Origin: Chloroflexota bacterium
Lineage (GTDB): Bacteria > Chloroflexota > Anaerolineae > Aggregatilineales > Phototrophicaceae
Direction: 5' to 3'
Length of the DNA stretch: 64,000 nucleotides
Assembly (NCBI GenBank): GCA_028873975.1
Contig: JAPPMO010000026.1
Location: 1 to 64,000 of the forward strand
The notes beneath the pieces are model-generated. The model was not told the origin of the DNA. It did no database searches and saw only the letters and a program-made list of their open reading frames with translations. The translations under genes were made by a program, and so were the position numbers. Numbering within the stretch: position 1 is the first letter of the stretch; every line of letters starts with the position of its first letter. Positions 17,496-24,396 of this stretch are shown here, piece after piece.

Positions 17496-17579
17496 GGACA
17501 TGCCGGCGGACGGTCTTGTCCGCGAGGTAGGGCTGTGCCACAATGATTTCCTAGCAAATTACGCCAAGAATGCCGGTCT

Positions 17580-18209
17580 ATGGAACTGAGATTTCGAATC
17601 ATACTTACCGCGCTAATCGGGCTGATAGCCCTAACTGTTTGGACCTTTCCCGCTTGGCGTGGTTTCCTGCGCGACCGGCAGGTGATGGAAGCCTTTCCCG
17701 GCCTCGATATGGACTTGCAGGGCGACTTCCTCGCCTTGCCCGCAGACCAGCGTAAAGCGCTGATCGAGATGCGCGAGACGAGCCCGGAAATGGCGCTGGG
17801 CATGGTCCACGTCGCCATCAGTGAATCGGACAGGGCGCCGGAGGACGAACGGGAGCTGAGCGCGGAGGCGGCGCGCGTCGTGGCTAGCGGGCAGTTTAGC
17901 ACGATTGACGCCTTGCATTGGGGAACTGGCACGGCGACCATTTACGAGTTTGCCGACCGCCGCATTTTGCGCTTTGAAGATTTTTCGTCGGCTCGCGGCG
18001 GCGATGTTCGGGTCTATCTGTCGCGCGATCCGCAACCCCGGAATGCCCTGGAGCTTGGACTTGATTTCTTGAACCTGGGCCGGCTCAAGGGCAATATCGG
18101 CAATCAAAACTATATTTTGCCGCAAAATCACGATTTAAGCGTCTATCGCTCGGCCGTGGTTTATTGCAAGCAGTTTGAGCTCGTTATCACCAGCGCGCGC
18201 CTGCGCTGA
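17580..18209 (+). CDS. DM13-domain membrane-anchored protein
   Basis: A 209-residue protein with an N-terminal membrane anchor (about residues 7-24) and a C-terminal DM13 domain (about 103-209): SGQFSTIDALHWGTGTATIY, ILRFEDFSSARGGDVRVYLS, LGRLKGNIGNQNY, and YRSAVVYCKQFELVIT. DM13 domains are proposed to carry a redox-active cysteine; the single late Cys fits. It probably faces outside the membrane. It starts 72 bp after MITE copy 1 and is followed after 49 bp by a TPR protein on the same strand. Confidence 0.8.
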   Translation: MELRFRIILTALIGLIALTVWTFPAWRGFLRDRQVMEAFPGLDMDLQGDFLALPADQRKALIEMRETSPEMALGMVHVAISESDRAPEDERELSAEAARVVASGQFSTIDALHWGTGTATIYEFADRRILRFEDFSSARGGDVRVYLSRDPQPRNALELGLDFLNLGRLKGNIGNQNYILPQNHDLSVYRSAVVYCKQFELVITSARLR

Positions 18210-18258
18210 CTTGGGTTTCACGTTAGTCCGCTTCAACCCGCCGACAAGCGAGGGAATC

Positions 18259-19404
18259 ATGCGCCTGCCCAAGCGATACGCGATTCTTGCAGCGCTTATC
18301 AGCCTTTTCTCGCCGCTGGCGCTCTTATTGGATCCGGGGGCCAGCCACGCCATCGGGAAGGTTACTGTGACCCCTACGCCCGACGCGCTGGATATTGACC
18401 GGGCGCTGGAAGAAGTCCTGGAACATATCGAAGCCGAAGCCTACGATGACGCGATCGCGCTTGCCGGTGTGATCTTGCGGGAAGACGAGGAATCCTGGGA
18501 AGCCTACTACTATCGCGGATTCGCTCATGCGCGATCGGAAGATTGGGAGGATGCTATAGCGGACTACAGCGCAGCGCTGGATCTGCGACCGGGTGATGGC
18601 GCCATTTGGCGCTCGCGCGGCGAACTGCAGCTGAAGAATCGCAATCCGCGGAGGTCCAAACGCGACTATGAGCAAAGTTTAAGCGTAAACCCGCGCTCGA
18701 CGCGGACTTACAGCAGCCTGGTTCGCTTGCACGAGCGCGATCGCGAGGGCAAGTTGCGAGAACTGTACCAAAGCATCGTGGACGCGACGCGGGCCAAGGC
18801 CGGGGGCAACAGCAACAGGGCGATCTCCATTTTGGACGAGGCGATAGCAGGTTTTGATCGTGGCTCGGCGCCGCCGGAACTTGGCTATGCGTACTTCACG
18901 CGCGCCGATGTATGGACCGGCGCGGAAAATTGGGATAGCGCGCTGGCGGATTTGAAGGCGGCGCTGGAGCTGCAGCCGCAGATGCAAGATTATTACATGG
19001 CGCGCGGCTATATCTATTCCCAAACCGAGCGCTTGGATTTGGCCGCGCCGGATTTCCACCGGCGTATGACCCTGATCGAGCGAGAATCCATTGAAACGAG
19101 CCTAACGCTGGACGAACCGGTGATCATTGAAATGGATTACGCTGTAGTCGCGCGCCTGCGGTTTGAAGGCGAAGCGGGTCAGCTTGTGTCGATCAGCGCG
19201 CGCGACTATCTGGGAACAGGTGTGGATCCCCTGCTGGTGCTGCTGGATGTCGACGGCAAGCCGCTATTGGGCGATGACGATGGCGGTGGCGAAACCGATG
19301 CGCTGATCGCCAACTATGAATTGCCGGCTGACGGCGCTTACACGGTCATGGTCAGCCACGCCAACGCCGGGTTTGAAGGCAAGATCCGCATGATCCTGCG
19401 TTGA
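18259..19404 (+). CDS. Exported TPR protein with C-terminal PPC-like domain
   Basis: A 381-residue protein with an N-terminal signal peptide (hydrophobic residues about 8-25, ending near SHA), tetratricopeptide repeats (about 45-270; e.g. WEAYYYRGFAHARSEDWEDA and AYFTRADVWTGAENWDSALA), and a C-terminal beta domain (about 280-381) in which GQLVSISARDY and TDALIANYELPADGAYTVMV are typical of bacterial pre-peptidase C-terminal (PPC) domains. ATG 18259 is chosen because GAGGGA lies just before it. It probably acts outside the membrane in protein-protein contacts; no catalytic motif is visible. Confidence 0.8.
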   Translation: MRLPKRYAILAALISLFSPLALLLDPGASHAIGKVTVTPTPDALDIDRALEEVLEHIEAEAYDDAIALAGVILREDEESWEAYYYRGFAHARSEDWEDAIADYSAALDLRPGDGAIWRSRGELQLKNRNPRRSKRDYEQSLSVNPRSTRTYSSLVRLHERDREGKLRELYQSIVDATRAKAGGNSNRAISILDEAIAGFDRGSAPPELGYAYFTRADVWTGAENWDSALADLKAALELQPQMQDYYMARGYIYSQTERLDLAAPDFHRRMTLIERESIETSLTLDEPVIIEMDYAVVARLRFEGEAGQLVSISARDYLGTGVDPLLVLLDVDGKPLLGDDDGGGETDALIANYELPADGAYTVMVSHANAGFEGKIRMILR

Positions 19405-19634
19405 CGATCGCGCCTGTGGGCAAATACGCGATGCTTGCCCGAGAAGATGAGCCAGGAATCCACAAGACACCCAGAGGTTTTCCTTAGTGCTGCTGCCGTT
19501 AAGCCCTGACACGGTTCGGAATTTTCTGCCGCAAGGGGCCCGGCTCATCATCACGAGCAAGCATCGTGATCAGGAAGTATAGTGGCAGCGGCGGCAGCCG
19601 TCAAGATTGCCCGCCTGCCTTCCAGGGCGACGCC
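19405..19634 (+). other. Intergenic region with a possible coding remnant
   Basis: 230 bp between the TPR gene and MITE copy 2. A frame ending at the TAG at 19579-19581 reads LPLSPDTVRNFLPQGARLII then TSKHRDQEV without its own start or ribosome site. FLPxGARLIITS resembles the end of the NB-ARC NTPase core of STAND proteins, so this may be a decayed fragment. The evidence is a single short match from memory and is weak. Confidence 0.25.
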
Positions 19635-19889
19635 AGGGAAATCGCTTCAAATTTCTTTCAACACAGAGAGCGCAGAGCGCGCAGAGTTCGTTGGTGTTCA
19701 GACGACATTTCTTCTAAAATCCGAGAGACTAAGCATAAGAAAGAGATAGAAGCGAAACGTGAATTTTCACTCGAAAAACAGTTGAAATAAGACATTTTAT
19801 GTTTCTCTGTGCCCTCTGTGTTCTCTGTGGTTAATATTCAGTTAAGATTACCTTCATTTCAGCCGCTATCATTTTGAAGCGATTGCCCT
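19635..19889 (+). mobile_element. MITE-like element, copy 2 (255 bp)
   Basis: Same family as 17251-17495 and 51985-52229. Ends AGGGAAATCGCTTCAAA and, on the other strand, AGGGCAATCGCTTCAAA. Both ends share the same change (CTTC instead of CATC), so the two termini have stayed complementary. The internal ACACAGAGAGCGCAGAGCGC near the left and CTCTGTGTTCTCTGTGG near the right can pair. No 12-bp flanking duplication is seen here: GACGCC occurs on both sides but offset by seven bases on the right. It lies about 80 bp upstream of the TrpB gene. Confidence 0.85.
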
Positions 19890-19971
19890 GCTACCTGACG
19901 CCGCGCTCGTTGCAGCGCGCGCGCTCGTCAGTCATAATACAGGTCCTATCAATAGCAGGGAGAAATATCTC

Positions 19972-21336
19972 ATGTCCGACGACATTCGCTTTGATCTTCC
20001 GCAAAGCGCCATACCGGAACAATGGTATAACGTGCAGGCGGATCTGCCGCGTCCCTTGCCGCCGGTACTGCACCCGGGCACGCGCCAGCCCGTGGGACCC
20101 GACGACCTGACGCCGCTCTTTCCGATGGGCTTGATCATCCAAGAGGTGAGCCAGGATCGCTGGGTCGAGATACCGGAAGAAATACGCGAGATCTACAAGC
20201 TCTGGCGTCCCACCCCGCTGTTGCGGGCGCGTCGGCTCGAAAAGGCGCTCGATACGCCAGCCCACATCTATTACAAGTACGAGGGCGTTTCCCCCTCCGG
20301 CAGTCACAAGTTGAACACAGCCACGGCGCAAGCCTATTACAACAAACAAGAAGGTGTCAGCGGATTAACGACCGAGACGGGCGCTGGGCAGTGGGGCACG
20401 GCGCTTGCCCAGGCTTGCAGTTTCTTTGACATGGAATGCATCGTTTATATGGTGCGCATCAGTTACGAGCAAAAGCCCTATCGCCGCGCCATCATGCAGA
20501 GCTTCGGCGCCAGCGTCACTGCCAGCCCCAGTGACAGCACCGATGCCGGCAAGTCGATTTTGTCGGCGGATCCCGACAGCACCGGTTCGCTGGGCATCGC
20601 CATCAGCGAAGCGGTCGAGGTCGCCGCCAAAAGCGGGGGCAAATACAAATATGCCTTGGGCAGCGTTTTGAACCACGTTTTGATGCACCAGACCGTGATC
20701 GGACAGGAAGCGCTGCAACAGATGGAAGCAGCCGGCGAATACCCGGATGTGGTTGTGGGGCCGACGGGCGGCGGCAGCAACTTCGCCGGCATCGCCCTGC
20801 CCTTCTTGCATCAGAATCTGGCTCAGGGCAAGGGGACGCGCTTGCTGGGCGTGGAACCGGCCGCTTGCCCGAGTTTAACGCGCGGGGTCTATGCTTACGA
20901 TTTTGGCGATACCGTCGGCATGACGCCGCTGGTCAAGATGTATACGCTCGGGCATGGGTTCGTACCGCCGCCGCTGCACGCCGGCGGCTTGCGCTACCAC
21001 GGCATGGCGTCGATCATCTGCGAACTCTGGGACCAAAACTTGCTGGATATGGTCGCTGTTCCACAGATGGAGACATTCAGCGCAGCCATCACTTTCGCCA
21101 AGGCGGAAGGGATCGTGGCGGCGCCGGAAGCGGCGCACGGCATAGCGGGCGCCATCCGCGAGGCGCTGGCAGCCAAAGAGGCCGGGCAAGAGCGCGTGAT
21201 CCTTTTCAACTTATGTGGGCATGGGCATTTTGATATGAGCGCCTACGACGCCTACCTGGCCGGGGAATTGAGCAACTATGAATACCCGCAAGCCGAGATT
21301 GACCGCGCGATGAAAGCCCTGCCGCAGATTGGATAG
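19972..21336 (+). CDS. trpB2: Tryptophan synthase beta chain, TrpB2 type
   Basis: A 454-residue TrpB2-class enzyme, longer than the classic about 400-residue TrpB. The PLP lysine is K113 in SPSGSHKLNTA; WRPTPL precedes it, and the phosphate-binding loop is GPTGGGSNFAG. The long N-terminal region (about 75 residues) and the VYMVRISYEQKPYRR insertion are TrpB2 features. TrpB2 condenses indole or an indole-like substrate with serine; some act without TrpA. No trpA or other trp gene is in the window, so a salvage role is possible. AGGGAG lies about nine bases before the ATG. Confidence 0.9.
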   Translation: MSDDIRFDLPQSAIPEQWYNVQADLPRPLPPVLHPGTRQPVGPDDLTPLFPMGLIIQEVSQDRWVEIPEEIREIYKLWRPTPLLRARRLEKALDTPAHIYYKYEGVSPSGSHKLNTATAQAYYNKQEGVSGLTTETGAGQWGTALAQACSFFDMECIVYMVRISYEQKPYRRAIMQSFGASVTASPSDSTDAGKSILSADPDSTGSLGIAISEAVEVAAKSGGKYKYALGSVLNHVLMHQTVIGQEALQQMEAAGEYPDVVVGPTGGGSNFAGIALPFLHQNLAQGKGTRLLGVEPAACPSLTRGVYAYDFGDTVGMTPLVKMYTLGHGFVPPPLHAGGLRYHGMASIICELWDQNLLDMVAVPQMETFSAAITFAKAEGIVAAPEAAHGIAGAIREALAAKEAGQERVILFNLCGHGHFDMSAYDAYLAGELSNYEYPQAEIDRAMKALPQIG

Positions 21337-21455
21337 ACTGCCAGTCTTCCGCCGGCGGGATGTCTCAATTCAAACCGCGTATTGAATGGCTCCACGCGCC
21401 AGCGCATCGACCAGAATATGCGGCTGCCTAGCTAGCCCGCATATTCTGACTCGGA

Positions 21456-21461
21456 TATAAT
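21456..21461 (+). promoter_or_regulatory. Candidate -10 box of the LysM lipoprotein gene
   Basis: A perfect TATAAT 38 bp before the start codon. The hexamer 17 bp upstream (TAGCCC, 21433-21438) is a poor -35, so this is either an activated promoter or chance. No other promoter candidate is seen in the 163-bp gap. Confidence 0.35.
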
Positions 21462-21499
21462 AAACAGAAGCAGTTGTCCATTTTGGGGGGTAGCGGCAA

Positions 21500-22414
21500 A
21501 TGAAGCATAGATTGCTCTTGCCATTGATGATCTGTGTCTTGGCGCTTGCCGGCTGCTATCGGCAAGCCGAAGAAGAATTCCAGCAGGTCAATAGCAGCGA
21601 AGTTGAGCCAATCGACACAGCGGTGCCCATCGTCACTGCCATCCACTTGAGCGAATCGGGAGTCGTCGCCCCGGCCGAACCGGTGACTGGCGATACAGCT
21701 TCAGACGACGGCGAGGCGCCAAGCCCGGCAAGCGGCTTCATTACGCCGGAGCCGCCGCCCGGTCAAGTAGAGCAGCCAGCGGTCATCGCGCCAACGAGCA
21801 TTGTCGTCATCGCAGTGACCCCAGGAGAAGCGGCCACGCAAAGCTTCACTTTGCCGACGGCTACCCGAACCTTTGAAGAAACGCTTGATCCGGACGATGA
21901 ATGCGTTTATAGCGTATTGCCCGGCGACAATTTATTCAGGCTGTCTATCGCATTTGGCACGACCGTGGAAGCCTTCTTTGAAGAAAACGAGCTGGAGAGC
22001 GATGCCTTGCATATAGGACAGTTGCTGCTCATTCCCGACTGTGAGCCTGCAGAGCCGGAAGCGCCCGCCGCAGGACCGGTTGTTGTCGCTCCAGCAGCGC
22101 CCGAAGAAGAGGCGGCAGCCCCGACGGAGTCCCCCGCGGAGGCAGTTATCCTGTTGCCGGAAGGACCGCGAATTCATGTGATTTCCGCCGGCGAAACATG
22201 GGCGAGCATTGCCCTGCGCTATGAATTGAGCGTCGACGAGCTCCTGGATGCCAATGAATCATTCATTTCGGACCCGATAGTCGCCGGACAGGAAATCCTG
22301 ATCCCCGAGTTGGGAGAAGACGACGCGCCCGCAGAGGAAGAGGAAGCAGAAGCGGAAACAGAAGTGGAATCGACCGAAGGGACTGAAGAGGCTGAGGAAG
22401 GAACTGCGGGTTAG
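21500..22414 (+). CDS. LysM-domain lipoprotein
   Basis: A 304-residue lipoprotein. The signal peptide ends in the lipobox LALAGC (Cys19), so it is lipid-anchored outside the membrane. Two LysM modules are visible, about residues 137-178 (YSVLPGDNLFRLSIAFGTTV ... HIGQLLLIPD) and 226-270 (HVISAGETWASIALRYELSV ... VAGQEILIPE). LysM binds peptidoglycan or chitin-like glycans. The linkers and the C terminus are unstructured, Pro/Ala/Glu-rich, ending in an acidic tail. GGGGGG sits about 10 bases before the ATG. Confidence 0.88.
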   Translation: MKHRLLLPLMICVLALAGCYRQAEEEFQQVNSSEVEPIDTAVPIVTAIHLSESGVVAPAEPVTGDTASDDGEAPSPASGFITPEPPPGQVEQPAVIAPTSIVVIAVTPGEAATQSFTLPTATRTFEETLDPDDECVYSVLPGDNLFRLSIAFGTTVEAFFEENELESDALHIGQLLLIPDCEPAEPEAPAAGPVVVAPAAPEEEAAAPTESPAEAVILLPEGPRIHVISAGETWASIALRYELSVDELLDANESFISDPIVAGQEILIPELGEDDAPAEEEEAEAETEVESTEGTEEAEEGTAG

Positions 22415-22416
22415 TC

Positions 22417-23460
22417 TCAAGCCCGTTCCCGCGCGAATGTGTCGGGCGTGATCGCATTCAAGACCGCCAGGGACAACTGCAGCGTGTTTCCATAGTCCTT
22501 GAGGTTCATGAGCGCTGTTGGGCTGTGAATATAGCGACAAGGCGTGGATAGCGTCATTGTCGGAATGCCGGTTTGCGCCGTATGTATGGCGCCGCCGTCG
22601 GTGCCGCCGCCGCCAATCGTCTTGAACTGGTAGGGAATGCCCTCCGCTTCGGCAATTGCTCGCAAGAAGGCCAGCACACGCGGATCGGAAATCATGCGGC
22701 CGTCGACGAGGGTAAGCACCACGCCGGCGCCGAGCTTTGTCCCGGGATTGGTCGGTAAATCATCGGCATCAATCTCGAGATTGGGATCGGGCACATCGTA
22801 GGCTGTTGTGCCTTCCAACACGATCGCCGCATCAGGCTGCAAGCGCTGCGCGGCGACTTGCGCGCCCCGCAATCCGATCTCTTCCTGTACGGTGAATGCG
22901 GCCGCTACAGTGACCGGATACGGTCCGCTTTGCAGGATATCGACCAGAATCGAACAGCCGACGCGATCGTCGAATGCTTTGCCGCGGACAATATCATCCC
23001 CTAGTTGGATGTAGGCGCTGTCAAAGGCGATGCGGTCGCCCGGCTGGGCGGCATGTTTATCGGTCGCGCCGACATCAATGCGCAAGTTATCCATCGACAC
23101 AGTCTTCATATCGCGCCACTTGTGAATCGGCTTCCAAAGCACCACGCCGGGAGTCCGATCGCCCCCCACCTTGACGCGCATTCCGGGCAGGATGCGCGCG
23201 TCTATACCGCCGACGCTGGTGAATTGAATCAAGCCGTTGCTTTCGACAGCGGTCACCATCATGCCGATTTCATCCATGTGGGCTGCGATCATCACGGTGA
23301 ACTCCGGGTATTGCGCGCCTGTTTGCAGAGCCGTGAGGTTTCCCAAGGCGTCCACCTCGAGCGAAGCGGTGTGATCTCGTATAGCGGGTATGATGATTTC
23401 GCGGACGTCGTTTTCTTCGCCGCTGACGCCCACCGCTTCCGACAATTCTCGCAGGATCAT
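22417..23460 (-). CDS. M42-family metallo-aminopeptidase
   Basis: A 347-residue di-metal peptidase of family M42 (glutamyl aminopeptidase / TET-like). Ligand motifs in order: AAHMDEIGMMV (His61), KAFDDRVGC (about 173), catalytic Glu pair QEEIGLRGA (about 205), LEGTTAYDVP and final His in CRYIHSP (about 315). Such enzymes form large cytoplasmic complexes that trim peptides. AAGGA lies seven bases before the ATG. It ends two bases from the end of the convergent lipoprotein gene. Confidence 0.9.
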   Translation of the reverse strand: MILRELSEAVGVSGEENDVREIIIPAIRDHTASLEVDALGNLTALQTGAQYPEFTVMIAAHMDEIGMMVTAVESNGLIQFTSVGGIDARILPGMRVKVGGDRTPGVVLWKPIHKWRDMKTVSMDNLRIDVGATDKHAAQPGDRIAFDSAYIQLGDDIVRGKAFDDRVGCSILVDILQSGPYPVTVAAAFTVQEEIGLRGAQVAAQRLQPDAAIVLEGTTAYDVPDPNLEIDADDLPTNPGTKLGAGVVLTLVDGRMISDPRVLAFLRAIAEAEGIPYQFKTIGGGGTDGGAIHTAQTGIPTMTLSTPCRYIHSPTALMNLKDYGNTLQLSLAVLNAITPDTFARERA

Positions 23461-23587
23461 GACTTATCCTTAATGGGTCGCGTCTCACTCGGCTTCTCGG
23501 CGCGTAACCGCAAGAGCGCGTCGATGCGAATGATCAAACTCGGGAGGTTCGCTGGCCGACAGCCGGGGAATAGCACGTCGATCAGAA

Positions 23588-23749
23588 CTAGGCGGCGGTG
23601 TTCAAGCTGTCGATGATATTTGAGAAGATGTTACCGATTGCAGGACCTAAAAGAGCCAGAATCACGATCACGACTACCGCCACCAAGACCAGGATCAGCG
23701 CGTACTCAACCAGTCCCTGTCCTTCGTCATTATGTGGGAACCGATGCAT
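23588..23749 (-). CDS. Flp/Fap-type pilin (1 of 2)
   Basis: A 53-residue Flp-family type IVb prepilin: short leader MHRFPHNDEGQG, prepilin-peptidase site between G and LVEYAL with the conserved Glu, then a hydrophobic helix (LILVLVAVVVIVILALLGPAIG) and short tail. ATG 23749 has GGAG eight bases upstream. Flp pilins assemble into tight-adherence pili with the Tad secretion machine; no tad genes are in the window, so assembly must use genes elsewhere. Nearly identical core to the pilin at 24113-24277, from which it is separated by its own promoter. Confidence 0.9.
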   Translation of the reverse strand: MHRFPHNDEGQGLVEYALILVLVAVVVIVILALLGPAIGNIFSNIIDSLNTAA

Positions 23750-23797
23750 GAAAGATCTCCTGCCGCAGGACATTCGCGTGTCATTCCAATTAGAATC

Positions 23798-23826
23798 AAT
23801 ATAGCACAGGTCATGAACGTTGGCAA
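23798..23826 (-). promoter_or_regulatory. Promoter of Flp pilin 1
   Basis: On the minus strand: TTGCCA (23821-23826), exactly 17 bp, TATATT (23798-23803), about 49 bp before the pilin start codon. Five of six bases match in the -10 box and the spacing is ideal. Confidence 0.75.
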
Positions 23827-24112
23827 TCAATTTGGAGACCAAAAACAGGGCGTCGCATCAAAATGAACATGCACTACAATGAAGAAAAACAAACTTAAAT
23901 ACAATTAAGTAGACACATAAGTATAATCAGGCAAGTCATGCAAATTCCTCATCAACGTCGAGTCGCAGGGGCGAGCCAAGGCTCGCCCCTGTTTACGTAT
24001 AGCGCGTCGCTTATGCAACGAAAACGCTTGCGATTTTGCGTGAGCGGGACAGACCTATTCGCCCGCGCTCGCACAAAACAATAGATCTTCCCATTGCGCG
24101 ATGAAGTCGGGT
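23827..24112. other. AT-rich gap between the pilin genes with a perfect hairpin
   Basis: Notably AT-rich for this genome around 23860-23930. A perfect 11-bp stem (CAGGGGCGAGC, loop CAAG, GCTCGCCCCTG; 23966-23991) could end or stabilise the pilin 2 transcript, though no T-run follows on the minus strand. A 16-bp sequence at 23847-23862 (AGGGCGTCGCATCAAA) resembles a single end of the MITE family found elsewhere in the window. Confidence 0.5.
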
Positions 24113-24277
24113 TTAGGGGGGAGTGGGATTGACTGTGTTGACAACGTTGGCGAAGATGTTGTTGATCGAGGGACCGAGCAGAGCCAGGATGACGATAACA
24201 ACCACGGCGACCAATACCAAAATCAGAGCGTACTCCACAAGCCCTTGACCGTCGTCGTGTTGGGGTCGATGTTTCAT
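24113..24277 (-). CDS. Flp/Fap-type pilin (2 of 2)
   Basis: A 54-residue Flp prepilin, with MKHRPQHDDGQG leader, cleavage site before LVEYALILVL, conserved Glu and the same VVVIVILALLGP helix as pilin 1. ATG 24277 follows AGGAG with eight bases between. It differs from pilin 1 mainly in the leader and the C-terminal tail (NIFANVVNTVNPTPP). Each pilin has its own promoter, so the cell may adjust their ratio. Confidence 0.9.
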   Translation of the reverse strand: MKHRPQHDDGQGLVEYALILVLVAVVVIVILALLGPSINNIFANVVNTVNPTPP

Positions 24278-24338
24278 GATGTTAACTCCTGTGCAGAGCG
24301 AATACGATTGGTGAATGAGAAGTGATTTAAGCCGCAGA

Positions 24339-24366
24339 ATTGTATCAATTCCGCTAGTCATTTCAA
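24339..24366 (-). promoter_or_regulatory. Promoter of Flp pilin 2
   Basis: On the minus strand: TTGAAA (24361-24366), 16 bp, TACAAT (24339-24344), about 62 bp before the start codon of pilin 2. Both boxes match the consensus at five of six (-10) and four to five (-35) positions. Confidence 0.7.
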
Positions 24367-24396
24367 CTATGCGAATCGCCCCCGGACGATCCTTGA

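Noticed and set aside
17343..17543. 66-codon frame across MITE copy 1
   Set aside because: It spans the element's right border and target duplication, has no ribosome site and no match in the other copies.
19566..19790. 74-codon frame across MITE copy 2
   Set aside because: It lies mostly inside the non-coding element and is not conserved in copies 1 and 3.
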